A DNA stretch of 64,000 nucleotides from Elymus sibiricus (Eukaryota > Streptophyta > Magnoliopsida > Poales > Poaceae): NCBI GenBank assembly GCA_039707655.1, contig CM077666.1, forward strand, positions 281,965,166 through 282,029,165, read 5' to 3'. The position numbers and the translations under genes are program-made. Under the pieces are notes generated by a model that did no database searches, had not been told where the DNA came from, and saw only the letters and a list, made by a program, of their open reading frames with translations. Positions 43,149 to 54,038 of this stretch are shown here, one piece after another; positions within the stretch are counted from its first letter, which is position 1, and every line of letters starts with the position of its first letter.

Positions 43149-44594
43149 CTAGGCCTCAGCATTTCGAACGAGGTGAACGGAATGAACCACTATCTCATCG
43201 GAAGGGTGCAGAAGATGCACGGTTTTAGTGGCGCATTGAACCGAAGCAGTATGTGCCTCTAACCATTCCATTCCCAAAATAAGGTCAATCTTCGAAGACT
43301 TCAATACCATGGGGGAAGCATAGAAGTCCAATCCTTCAATCTCAATGGAGACATCAGGACAAACCATTGAGGTTTGACATTGGCCAGCGGGGGTGTTTAC
43401 TACTATCGGAATGTTCATTACTTCGCATTTAATGTCATGCATGCATGCAAAATCTTCAGACATAAAGGAATGCGATGCCCCTGTACCAAACAATACAGTA
43501 GCGGGTATTGAGTTGACAAGAAGAGTACCCATCACAGTAGCAGGTTGACCTTGAGCTTCATTCAGTTCAGTATTGTTGGCTTGACGACCAGTGTTAGGCC
43601 TAGCATTGTTGTTGCGGGGCTGATAGTTGGGCGGTGCAAGCTGTTTCTGACCCTGCCTGCATTCTCTAGCACGATGACCTGGAAGGCCACACTTGAAGCA
43701 CATCCCATCCTCAGGACGCATGGGTGGAGGTTGAGGGGCCCTTGGCTGTCTTGACGGCGGAGGGGGCAGACGAGGCGCCACATAGGATGGCCTCGGTGCA
43801 AATGCAGACGGACGATAGCTGTTGGGGATCCAGATCCTTTGCTTCTGAGAACGTGGGCCCGAAGATGAACCCGCGTCAGTCTTACGCTTAGTGTGATCCT
43901 TGTACCTCTGCAAACCTGTCTCAATCTCGATAGCTGTATTCACCAAGGTGGCGAAGTCAGGGAATTTATGAGCTAGAAGAGCCATGTGAATTTCTGCATT
44001 AAGCCCTTCACGAAACTTTTCCTGTCTGCGAGCATCAGTAGGTAGGTCCTCTTCAGCATAGCGGGACAAGTCCAGAAATTCCTTCTGATAGTCATCCATG
44101 TTCTTGTTGCCTTGGACAAGGTTGCGGAACTCCTGTTTCTTGCGGTCCATCATCCCTTGCGGAATGTGGCGAGCACGGAAAGCAGCTTGGAACTCAGGCC
44201 AGGTGACGATGGCGCCAACTGGCAGAGAGTGCTTGTGGTTGGTCCACCATTGAGCAGCGGGTCCTCTCAGAAAGTAGGCCGCATAGTTGACATGGTTTTC
44301 AGGAGGAACTATAGAAGATTCCAGTATGTGAATGATGTCACGCAGCCAGTCATCAGCATCTAGCGGCTTGGTTGAGTTGTGGAACGTTGGCGGGTTGAGA
44401 CGCACAAAGTCTTGCAGTGACATTGCAGCTTGCTGCTGGTACATTGGGGGTGGCCTCTGCAGTTGGTCCACTAGTCCTTGCATGAATTGGCGGTTCAGTT
44501 CAAATTGTTGCATCATTCCAGCCATGTAGTCCGGTGGCTGTGGTGGTTCAGGGGCACCACCACGCGGACGTCCTGCTCCTGCTCCTCTAACCAT
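43149..44594 (-). pseudogene. gag: Chromovirus Gag-protease
   Basis: 481 codons, undisturbed. An N-terminal Gly/Arg/Pro-rich start leads to a retrotransposon gag domain (about residues 85-210; A-A-Q-W-W and R-F-R-E-G-L type motifs), then a Lys/Pro-rich linker and one CCHC zinc knuckle, C-F-K-C-G-L-P-G-H-R-A-R-E-C (299-312; 43659-43700). The aspartic protease region follows, but the active-site triplet D-T-G reads G-T-G: Gly370 at 43485-43487. Asp is essential in this family, so the protease should be inactive. TAG 43149-43151 ends the frame before RT; the family reads through here as one polyprotein. Confidence 0.92.
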
Positions 44595-44848
44595 CCTGCT
44601 AATTTATAACAGGGGGTAGTTCAGTATTTTAAGCATTTAGCATGCAAGGGTTCATTCATGAAGTAATCATGCACAACAAAGGAAGTGCAACATAATACAT
44701 CATAATAGCCAAACAAGGCTTAAAGATCCACACATATGTCTGTTACAAACCATAAGTTCGTTACAAAGTAGACGATAGGTCTGGCATGAAAATAACCTAG
44801 ACAAACTAGGCAGCACGCAGGCACGCGGTGGAGAGATACAACAACGCA

Positions 44849-45655
44849 TCAACGTTGGAGACAACGAAAGTAGCCAGGGAGCTGCATATGGCCCCGGCCA
44901 TGAAAGCCGATGGCAGGATCCTGCATCCCGTGCAGACTCCGATGCAGAACCTGCATACTAAGAGGGAGCGCAGGTCCACGTGCCGGAGTACGACCTCCAA
45001 CTTCAGGCCACTCAAGACCTGGAGGAAACTCCATCCTGGCTGGGTAAAGGATGCTCTCCGGATGTATCCTCGCACGGACTGCTGGCATCAAATGCTCCAT
45101 AGCCTGATACAGACAAGCTCGAGTGGCGTGCAGCTCAACATTAAGAGCCCTGACAGTGCGATCCAGTGTCTCAGTGTACTAAATCAGAACCCGTGGGTCG
45201 TAACGACGACTCACATAGGGGGTACAAACAGCAGTGTAGGCCCGATCAGTACGCTGCGGAGCAAAAGGAACCAAGATCTCAGCGTTAGCTGGCGTATCAA
45301 CTCCAGCAGGGACATACGGGATGTACCGATATGCCGAATCCTCCAAGCTGGGGTTCGCTGCACGGAGACGAACAATAGCAGCATAGGCAGCATCCTGTAC
45401 TGCCATCTCAATAGTCACTCCAATGCCACGGAAGGTGTGCATCCCATCTCTGGTACGATCATGCTTATCCCAGATAACCATCACGGCCTCATACTGTTCC
45501 TGGTTGAACTCGTGGTAATCCTCATAAACAGTGTACTCGGGGTACCAACGATAACCCAGTGTCTTCAAGAGGTCATTCAGAATGGTCGGAAACCCAGTTG
45601 TTTCGTGCGCAAAGGTCAGACAGACGATCTGCCTAGCGGGACGCATCTGTAACAA
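44849..45655 (-). pseudogene. Extra ORF between PBS and gag
   Basis: About 268 codons in one frame, broken once by TAG 45179-45181 (158 codons before it, the remainder after). Located between PBS and gag, on the gag strand. Residues 1-110 include a F-A-H-E-T start, a W-Y-P-E-Y-T-V-Y region and V-Q-D-A-A-Y-A-A-I. I recognise no domain. Similar upstream ORFs occur in grass Gypsy elements; function unknown. The sequence is codon-like and codes in the same direction as gag, so it was probably a real gene until recently. Confidence 0.65.
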
Positions 45656-45954
45656 GGAGATTCAATATGTCAAATGACAGTGCGTGCATCATAATCTCAA
45701 GAGAAAACAATTGTCGGCGAACCAATTCTTCGGCGGATGTGATCACGAGAACCTAATGTTAGATTTTGAAAATCTTTAACCCGAAGGAGAAGAGAGATCA
45801 GAACCCAGAGTATAGACGAGGAATCAAAGATCCTAATACCACCGAGTTGAGAAGTGGGCCCGTAAGCCACAGCATCAGTGTTAGTAAAAGTTTTTCAATG
45901 ACTAGACTCAACTTCGGCCAAGGATGTGGAAAGGGGGCTACCTACAGGCAGTCG

Positions 45955-45966
45955 GCTCTGATACCA
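45955..45966 (-). other. PBS of the chromovirus, initiator tRNA-Met type
   Basis: Minus strand TGGTATCAGAGC, three bases from the 5' LTR. Confidence 0.9.
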
Positions 45967-47721
45967 ACTTGTGGCGCCCCCGCCTGAACCATACGCTAAA
46001 CAATCACGCAATGCGTACGATCCGGATCAGGGACTCACTAATCAATATCACAACACAACATAAGACACAAATCCAAAGTCATACAGCTTCATATTACAAG
46101 CCAGGGGCCTCGAGGGCTCGAATACAAAGCTCGACGAGCATAAGTTAGCGAAAGCAAATGATATCTGAGTACAGACATAAGTTAAACAAGTTTTGCCTTA
46201 AGAAGGCTAGCACAAACATAAGATAGCAACGGATCGAAGAGGCGAGGCCTCTTGCCTGGGAACCTCCTAACTACTCCTGGACGTCGGAGAAGTCCACGTC
46301 GTAGTAGGCGCCATCCTCCTGGTGGCGGCCTCCGGCGGGGTAGTAGTAGTCGTCACCTCCAGTGTACTCCAACTCCAGGGCTCCAACGTCTAATCGCAGC
46401 AACGTATCGATGGGGAAAGAGAAATGCAAAGCAGCGTGAGTACTCATCCAAAGTACTCACAAGACTGACATCAGATCTATGCTAGTATGCACCAGTATCA
46501 AATGAATGGGGCTATATCTTTGGACTAGACTGCAGAAATGCCAGAAGAGGGAAGAAGGCCTAGTCCTATCGAAGACTAGCATCTTCAGCGTCTTGCAGCA
46601 TAAGACGAGAGTAGAATGGCATCACATACATATAGTCATATTAATTGTAACAATTTTATTAAATAACACGCCCAGAGATCCTTCCTCGACTCCCTGCGAG
46701 GAAGCAATCCCGGAGCCACAATTCATTTAGTTGATTAATGATTATAGTTGTAGTAGGTTTAGAGTACAACTCCAAATTGTCCTATTACAATGGACACGGC
46801 TATTCGAAAAGTTGTTCTTCCCTGCAGGGGTGCACCGCATTTCCAACACGCCTGATCACCTCTGGCCGGACACACTTTCTTGGGTCATGCCCAGCCTCGG
46901 GATAGCAGCACGTCGTCGCCCCACCTAGACTCAACGAAGAGGCCAGCCCACCGGTCTACTACTAAGCATGCAGGTTCGTGGGCCCACTTGCCCTTGCACT
47001 CCTGCACGATGCGTACGCAGCCGAAAACAGTCCTAGCATGCCTTAATGCAAGCGCCATGCGTTCCAGACCAATCCGGCGTGCGCCGCTCCATTGCTGACG
47101 TCCGAAGTGCTTCGGCTGATACAACGACGCTGAGTACCCGTAACTTCTCCCACGCGATGGTTTGGTGCGTTAAAGGTCTAAACCGACCAAGTGGATCAAA
47201 TACTCAAACCATTAGCATTTTATTAATGCGGGGCAAGCTCCAACATATTGCAGTCCGTCGCCCCGCCAAGAACACTCGAGTGCCTTCCGGCACACTCCAC
47301 CAATATCTCACGGGTACCCTTGGGGCCGACCCGTTTATCACATCTTCCCGTAACCAGGTCATAGTAACTGTGTGTCTATACACCAAGTGGATACCCGAGG
47401 AATCACCCTCGATGAGTCCCCACTCGAGGTAAGTGTATGACAAGAGTCGATATCGGTAAGGGTAAGGAGGAATCACCCTCGATGACCATAACCGATAACT
47501 ACGCTACAGAATTAGCACCGGAAGTGCTAAGCGAGGTATCACCCTCGGCACTCGGTAGTAGCTCTGCAGTGCCATACTAAAGGGGTGTGTAGTGATGTGT
47601 CGGTAACGGCTTGTCAGTCATGACGACTGAGTCTTCTGTCTTCAAGTCCTCGGTGTCATCGATGAAAGCGGGGACAACGGGACTAAGGGGTCTCAGGGGT
47701 TCATTGCTCCACCTAGACTAA

Positions 47722-48844
47722 GAGCATCTCCAGCCGTTGGCCCCCCCCTAGGGGCCGATTTTAGCGCCGCCTGGGGGGCAGCCAACGCTAAAATCGGCCT
47801 GGGGGGCTCGGCTTCCCAGTCGCGGCCCCGGGGTCGCCCCCCAACTGCCGTTTTCAGCCCATTATGGGCGTAGAATCGGCCCAAAACGTTAAAAAGTTCC
47901 GGTTTTTTCATTGAAATATAATACAAAAGCTAAAAAAAAGACTAGGCCGTCCCGCCGCCGCCGTCGCGCCGTCGCTCGCCGCATTCTACATGCCGAGGAG
48001 CTTGTAGAAGTCGGTGTGGGCGAGCTGCTCCTCGCGGCGGCGTTCGAAGTAGGCCGTCCAGAGGGCATTGCTGTCCGGGGCGTACCTCGGCAGCCGGCGG
48101 TTCTCCTCGGACAGGGAGGAGCGGATCCGCGTGATCTCGGCGCGCCGCTCGGCTCCGGTGGGCACCGGTGGCACAGGGACGCCGCCCGCGCTGAGCCTCC
48201 AGGCGCCGGGCGCCCGCATGTCCGGCGGCGTCGGGTACTCCGCCTCGAATAGCAGGCGGGCCTCGTCCTCGTGAAGGTGCCGGCGGCCGAAGCCATTGCG
48301 GGCCGCGCCGTCGCCAGGGTAGCGCTCGGCCATTGCGGGGCGTGGGGGGGGGAGGAGATCGCCGGGAAGAAGGAGGGCGATTGGGGGCAGGGCGACGAGG
48401 TGTGGCGAACACCGGCGAGGTCGCCTTTTATAGCAGGCGAGCGAGCGGCACCGTGCGGACGCGTGGAGGCGAGGTGTGGACGCGCGTCACCCCGTACTGA
48501 CTGCGCCGCCCGTGAACACCGGTTCGTGAAGGCGCGGCATCAATGGAAGGCTGACCGGCGGCAGCCTTGCATTGATTCCCCGTGGGAAACCGAGGCGATG
48601 AGGACGACGACGCCACTCGGTCGCTGACTCGGCGGACCCACCCCCGTTTTCGCGCCAAATCGTTTCGCCCGGCGCCCCTAGGCGCCCCCCAGCGCGCCGG
48701 GTTCGGCCTGGGTACGCCGGCGCAAAATTAGGCCCTAACCGGTGAAAAATGGGCTCGTCGGGGCGCGACTGGGCCGATTTTCGACCGCCGGCGCAAAAAA
48801 ACGGCCTTCGGGGGGCCTGTTGGGGGGGGCGGCTGGAGATGCTC
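47722..48844 (-). mobile_element. PIF/Harbinger-like non-autonomous DNA element
   Basis: 1123 bp with 15-bp perfect TIRs, GAGCATCTCCAGCCG and CGGCTGGAGATGCTC, and TSD TAA (47719-47721 and 48845-48847). The 3-bp TAA target and GAGCATCTCC ends suggest PIF/Harbinger. It has no transposase; it carries one short ORF. GC-rich, unlike the surrounding LTR U3. Confidence 0.88.
47986..48333 (-). CDS. 115-codon ORF inside the Harbinger-like element, unknown function
   Basis: ATG to TAG on the minus strand; GC-rich third positions. It begins M-A-E-R-Y-P-G-D-G, has a conserved-looking core with L-L-F-E-A-E-Y-P near 25-35 and W-R-L-S-A-G-G-V-P-V-P-P-V-P near 45-58, then a charged helix-like tail (R-A-E-I-T-R-I-R-S-S-L-S-E-E) and F-Y-K-L-L-G-M at the end. 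I recall similar sequences in Triticeae predicted proteins but no domain name. It may be a captured gene fragment or a family-specific protein. Confidence 0.55.
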   Translation of the reverse strand: MAERYPGDGAARNGFGRRHLHEDEARLLFEAEYPTPPDMRAPGAWRLSAGGVPVPPVPTGAERRAEITRIRSSLSEENRRLPRYAPDSNALWTAYFERRREEQLAHTDFYKLLGM

Positions 48845-51265
48845 TAAGTAGTTGGTATGATAGCAGGTAAGTAGCAGTTCATCAAAAACAGGCTATGCCT
48901 CAGATATAGGAGCTAGCTAATACGAAAGCAAAATCTAATGCAAGAACAAGAGGGAGAGAGATGGGTGTTATCGGAATGCTCAAGGGGGTTTTGCTTGCCT
49001 TGCTGCTCTGCGGCAAAAGGCTGGTCGTCGGGGACGTAGTCGATCACAGCAACAGCGTCAGCCTCGGAGTCTACCGAAGAGAAGAGGGGGAAGAAACAAT
49101 AAATACTAAGCACACAGATGCAACATGATGCATGACATGACAATACGCATGGCTAGCGGTGTTTACGGCCTATCTAGGTGCAATAGCCAATTTAGAGATT
49201 TAATTGGGATTATTTTATCAGGGTCGTGCACTATTCACCTAACCGAAACAGGCACAAAGTTGAATGTCCAGCTAGCTAGGGGTATGTGACAGATGAATGG
49301 ACGGCACCATTGCATTCCTTGGATTTTTCTGATCAAGTTTCATAAATAAATTATTTTCATCTGAGCTACAGATTATTTTATATGATTTTTCAAAGTTTTA
49401 ATCAATTTCTAGAATTATTTTTATTAATTAAATCAACATTATACAGAACATTATCCAGAATAGTGAATGCTGATGTCAGTATGACATCAGCATTGCATCA
49501 GCAGGACAGTGGGTCCCACCTGTCATAGAGACAGAGGCATTTCGGTTTATTAGATTTATTTAAACAGAGTTAATTAGTGGATGGGCCCCACATGTCAGTG
49601 AATGATTAGCAGTTTAATTAACCAGATTAATCTAAAACCTAATTAGTTAGTTTAATTTAGTGGGGGTCCCACCTGTCATAGGCACAGGGGGCTGGGGGCC
49701 CCACTGTCTGTGGCATAGGGCTGACCAGTCCGCTCGTTGACTGGGTCAACCCAGTCAACGGTGACCGCGGGGCCCACTGGCAGGGTCACTAACAGTGGAC
49801 CCGGCCTGGCCACGTCGGCGCAGGCGACCGGAGTGGCGCCGGCGAGTGCCGGACGCGTCCGCGAACTCCGGCGAGCTCGGAAATCGCCCACAGGCAATCA
49901 TTTGGCAAGCGGCCGGTGGTGTTCGAACGGGCGGTGAGCGTCGCGTCCATTCCTAGCACTAGCACGAGCGGAGGTGGTCGGTAGCAAGCGTAGGGTCGAC
50001 GGCGGCGGGCGAGCTCTCGGGCGCCGATGGCAGGGGCAAATGGGGGCGAAAGCGACCGATCTAGCGTGCGGGATCGTAGTAGGGGACGCCCCAGAGCGTG
50101 CCTATAGCACGCATGGGCTGCCAGGGGCACGCACGGCGCGAGCACGTCGTCAATGGCGGACGGCAGAGCTCGGACATGGGGGGTGCTAGCTACGGTGACC
50201 TATTCGCACGGGGAAAAGGATGAGAGGGAGGCGGAGCTCACTGGGCGCCTGCAGATGTGCTCAAATGGGCTCGGGGGAGGCGTGGTGAAGCGAATCGACG
50301 GCGTCGAGCTTCCTGTCCCGAGGTTGAAGACGACGTAGCGACGGCGATGCAGGGGCGCAGGAGGAAGGGCTCGTGGTCAAGGGGGACGAGGGGGTCGAGG
50401 CGGATCCCGTGGACGTCTCAGCGGGGCTCGGGGGAGGCTGTGGCCGCGAGCTCAGCGGAGGCCGAACATGGCGGCGCTCGGGTGCAGTGGAGCTGAGGGA
50501 GGAGAGGGGCGAAATGGAGCTAGGGTTTGTCCAGGGAGATGCGGGTGTTGCCCTTATCCCGTCCACGCACACAGATGAAAAATATCTGGCCGAGAGGGGC
50601 CCCAGGCGCGCGCGCTTGCTCTCTGTTCGACAGCGAGAGGGAGAGAGAGTGTGGGCGAGAGGTGGGGGACGACGGGCGTTAGTGGGCTGGGCCAGGCACT
50701 GTAGTCTAGAGGCCAAGTGCACAGGGGCATTTCTTATTTCTTTTTCTTTTTCTTTTTCCCACAGTTTCTGTTCTAATTTATTTCAGCCACTGTTCCCTTT
50801 TGCAAAAATGCTAGACATGGCCCAACAATTAAGTTGCAATATTACAGGGTCCCATAAAAGGTTTGATAATTTTTTGTAACTGTTTGCATTTTTAATTTGA
50901 ATTTAATTGCTTTTCAAATTACTTTTCGCTTCTGTTTTATTTGGTGGGGTCCACACCAGTAACTTAGTGATGTTGTTTTCCTCAACAATATTCATCTTGG
51001 ATTATCCCACAACTTTGGAACATTTTTGTTTCACTGTTTGAGGATTTAATTTTGTCACTTGATTTCAATAGGCATTTTGAGTTGGAATTTTGAATTGGAT
51101 CTGAACTTCAATTTGATCACATTCCACTTAGCAAAATGATCATGCACTGATCATGGGGTTCACGGTGCACATTACATAGGGGGTGTTACAGTCTCCCAAC
51201 AAGCTCTTTCTTTATAGTCATCAAGATAGGCTTAGGATAATAATGATGCTCACATAAAAGACGAG

Positions 51266-51922
51266 TTAAAGCACAAAGAGAGCATCATAAAACATGTGAC
51301 AAACACATTTAAGTCTAACATACTTCCTATGCATAGGCATTTTATAACAAAACAAATTATCAAGACAAGAAGTGTCTAACATATGCAAGTAGGAAGAGTC
51401 AAGCATTAACAATTTCAACACAAAGAGAGGTAATTGAATAACATCTAAATTCTTATAACCATGTTTGCCTCTCTCATTATATGTAGGATCATAATAAAAC
51501 TCAAAAATATAACTATTATAATATTGATCATTCTCCAAAGTAGTGGGATCATTATTACCTAAAGTTGACACTCTTCCAACCCCACTTTTAGTACTGTTGC
51601 GAATATCATATTCAATAATAGATTCATCATGAAGGCTAGAATTATCAAGATCACAAGGAACATCATGATCATCACCCCAATCATGATCATTAGCACAATT
51701 GATATTCATAGAATTTATACTAGCAACATGGCAATCATGCTTTTCATTCAAGGAACTACCATGAATCACTTTATAAATTTGTTTTAACACTTCATCACAA
51801 TTTTTAGATTCATGATTTTCAAGCAAGACCTCATAAGGAAATTCTAGTGCACTCAACTCACTAGCAATTGGTTCAACATAATTAGGTCTTTTGAAAAGAT
51901 TAGCAAGTGGATGAGGATCCAT
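51266..51922 (-). CDS. Acidic ORF of element A, unknown function
   Basis: 218 codons, 230 bp from the PBS, beginning M-D-P-H-P-L-A-N-L-F. The same start is seen in element C at 59568 (minus). The C-terminal half is related to the ORFs at 13597-14268 and 58886-59461, sharing H-R-K-[WY]-V-R-L-K-C near the end. No gag or pol domain, and no zinc knuckle; A is therefore non-autonomous. Asn/Asp/His/Cys-rich. Function unknown. Confidence 0.5.
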   Translation of the reverse strand: MDPHPLANLFKRPNYVEPIASELSALEFPYEVLLENHESKNCDEVLKQIYKVIHGSSLNEKHDCHVASINSMNINCANDHDWGDDHDVPCDLDNSSLHDESIIEYDIRNSTKSGVGRVSTLGNNDPTTLENDQYYNSYIFEFYYDPTYNERGKHGYKNLDVIQLPLFVLKLLMLDSSYLHMLDTSCLDNLFCYKMPMHRKYVRLKCVCHMFYDALFVL

Positions 51923-52151
51923 TTATATTTATTTTTGCTTTTTAACTTTCTCTTTGTTTTTGATAAAGATAAAGATGTCATAGCTAGGCAACCAAGCAAA
52001 CTAGAGATGAAACAAGCAAACTAGCAAACTAGTAAAGTAAATATTGTTGTATTTTTGATTTTTATGAGATAAACTAAATATAACAAAAAATAAAAAGATA
52101 AACAAGTGAATGAAAATTTGTGTGAATTTACTTGATAGTTGATGATGATAT

Positions 52152-52169
52152 TCCCCGGCAACGGCGCCA
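52152..52169 (-). other. PBS of element A, tRNA-Asp type
   Basis: Minus strand TGGCGCCGTTGCCGGGGA, identical to the site at 12335-12352. Confidence 0.85.
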
Positions 52170-52180
52170 GAAATCCTTCC

Positions 52181-53709
52181 TGATACTGGTGATCTGCGTT
52201 GGGTTTTTCATGAAGAGGAACGGGTAATTGCAGCACAAAGTGGGTAAGTATTTCCCTCAGTTATGAAACCAAGGTTTATCAAACCAATAGGAATATCAAT
52301 CCTCAACCGTCTTCAGTGGCTGCACACAAATGAACAAACAACTTGCACCCAATGCGGGCAAGAGGGTTGTCAATCCCCTTGATCTTGTTATTTTCAAGCA
52401 AATGAGTTGTGTAGATAATTGTTGATAAATATAAATTGCTAAATAAAATAAAATATAAATAAAGTCAGCAAGGTAATTGTAGCATTTGAAAATATATAAG
52501 TGAATAGACTCGGGGGCCATAGTTTTCCCTAGCAGCATCTCTCATGTAGGCATCTTACGGTGGGTAACAAATTACCTTTGGGAATTGATAGAAAAGCGGA
52601 TAGTTATGTGATTTTCATGTAGGCATCATGTGTATATATGCATCACATCCATAAACAAATAGGCCAACTCCTCCCTGCACCTATTACTATTACTCCACTC
52701 ATCGACCGCTATCCAGCATGCATCTAGAGTATAAGTAAAACAGAGTAATGCATGGAGAACGATGACATGATGTAGACAAACTAAACTCAAGCAATATGAA
52801 TAAACCCCATCATGTTATCCTTAGTAGCAACATCAAAAAGACGCATCTTGTCCCCTACATTGTCACTGGGATATAGAAACTCGCCAGGTTGAACCTACCA
52901 CAACGCACCACTCCCACCGATGAAATATCAATCTACTTGGCCAAAGCACATCAATAGATCTGAGAGCATTACGAAGCTATAATGAGCATGCAATTAAGAT
53001 ACAATATATATCAGAGGTATCTCAAATACTTTTCATGAATAATCTAAACATAAACCAACAATTCATCAGATCCCAACAAACACACCGCACATTAGGATTA
53101 CATCGGATAGATCAAAGCGAAGATGCAATGATCATTGTATTGAAGATCAAGAGATAGAGAGATTGCCATCTAGGTACTAGCTATGGACCTGTAGGTCTGT
53201 GGTGAACTACTCACACATCATCATGAGGGCAGCAAGGTTGATATAGAGGCCCTCCATGATCGATCGCCCCTCCGGCAGGGTGCCAGAACGGAGCTCCAAA
53301 TGGCGTCCTGATGGAACACAGACTTGCGGCGACGGAAAAAGGGTTTCGGGACTGCCTCTAGGGTTTTTACAATATTAGAGAATTTATAGGCCAGAGAGGG
53401 ACGTCGGGTAGCCACGAGGGGGCTACCACATATAAGGGCGCGCCCCGACCTCCTTTCGAAGCTTCCAGGTCTTCTTTTGGTCCAGAAAAAATCATCAAAA
53501 AGTTTCATGGTAATTGGACTTCGTTTGGTACTGTAAACCTGAAAAGGCAAAAACAATGCAGAAAACAGCAACTGGCACTGGGCACTGTGTCAATAGGTTA
53601 GTGCTAAAAAATATTATAAATTTGTAAATAAAGACCCAAATAGTATCCTAGAATGATAATATATCAGCATGGAACAATAAAAAATTATAGATACGTTGGA
53701 GACGTATCA
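52181..53709 (-). repeat. 5' LTR of element A
   Basis: 1529 bp. On the plus strand it starts TGATACTGGTGATC and ends AGATACGTTGGAGACGTATCA. The termini match those of C and of the 10711 element, but the body is largely different from their LTRs. Right flank TAGGG (53710-53714); the left TSD is off the window. Confidence 0.85.
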
Positions 53710-54038
53710 TAGGGTTTTACGCTTCCGAGCGGCCTGAACCTATCTAATCCACCATGCATGCAGTAGCCGTTGGTGCTCTTTGTGTTCCCTAGCTCCCCAC
53801 TGAACTGAGAAAGGGGCCCAGCCAGTCCCATAGATCGTCGATTCCCTCAACATCTTTGGCGCGCCAGGTAGGGGGGCTTCTCCGGCGCGCGAATCTCCAT
53901 CGACTCTGTGTGTGTTCATCAGCATCTTGATCGGCATTCATGTCACCCAAGAAGGACAAGGGGGCGTCGTCAGCCATCCCATCCCCACCCAAACTGCCCG
54001 TGCCGGACACTATGGGCGACGAAGGCAGGGGAGGACAT
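53710..54038 (+). mobile_element. Gypsy element B: LTR end, PBS and gag start
   Basis: The LTR end runs to 53852 (CTCAACA), then TCT and the PBS TTGGCGCGCCAGGTAGGG (53856-53874). An ATG at 53940 opens 33 codons with a Lys/Pro-rich Gag start (M-S-P-K-K-D-K-G) up to the insertion of C at 54039. A inserted into its LTR at 53709/53710. Plus strand; the rest of the element is off the window or lost. Confidence 0.78.

Larger units (their letters stand above)
32177..51190 (-). mobile_element. Tekay-type chromovirus (Gypsy), minus strand, with nested insertions
   Basis: 19,014 bp with TSD GTCTC on both sides (32172-32176 and 51191-51195). The coding strand is minus, so the 5' LTR is at the right. 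Reading leftward: 5' LTR 45970-51190, initiator-Met PBS, an extra ORF, gag-protease, RT (split by a nested element), RNase H, integrase, a C-terminal chromodomain, PPT, 3' LTR 32177-36267. The order is Gypsy and the chromodomain indicates Tekay/Del. Damage: stops in the extra ORF, after protease, in RT and around integrase/chromodomain; protease Asp to Gly; a frameshift in RT; and two insertions. It inserted into element A. Confidence 0.93.
45970..51190 (-). repeat. 5' LTR of the chromovirus, with a Harbinger-like insertion
   Basis: 5221 bp including a 1123-bp insertion and its TSD; without them 4095 bp against 4091 bp for the 3' LTR. Since only this LTR carries the insertion, it came after the chromovirus integrated. 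The 153-codon minus-strand ORF (50261-50722) is also open in the other LTR (35344-35805). Confidence 0.92.
51191..52180 (-). mobile_element. Gypsy element A, 5' internal fragment with ORF and PBS
   Basis: Resumes A after the chromovirus (TSD GTCTC, then CCAACAAGC). It contains the ORF 51266-51922 and ends with the PBS at 52152-52169, next to the 5' LTR at 52181. Confidence 0.85.

Noticed and set aside
44828..45652. 274-codon plus-strand ORF
   Set aside because: Antisense to the extra ORF of the chromovirus, which has the better coding character and the strand of gag.
53940..54038. Possible host gene start after the LTR end
   Set aside because: It directly follows an LTR end and PBS, so it is the gag start of element B.
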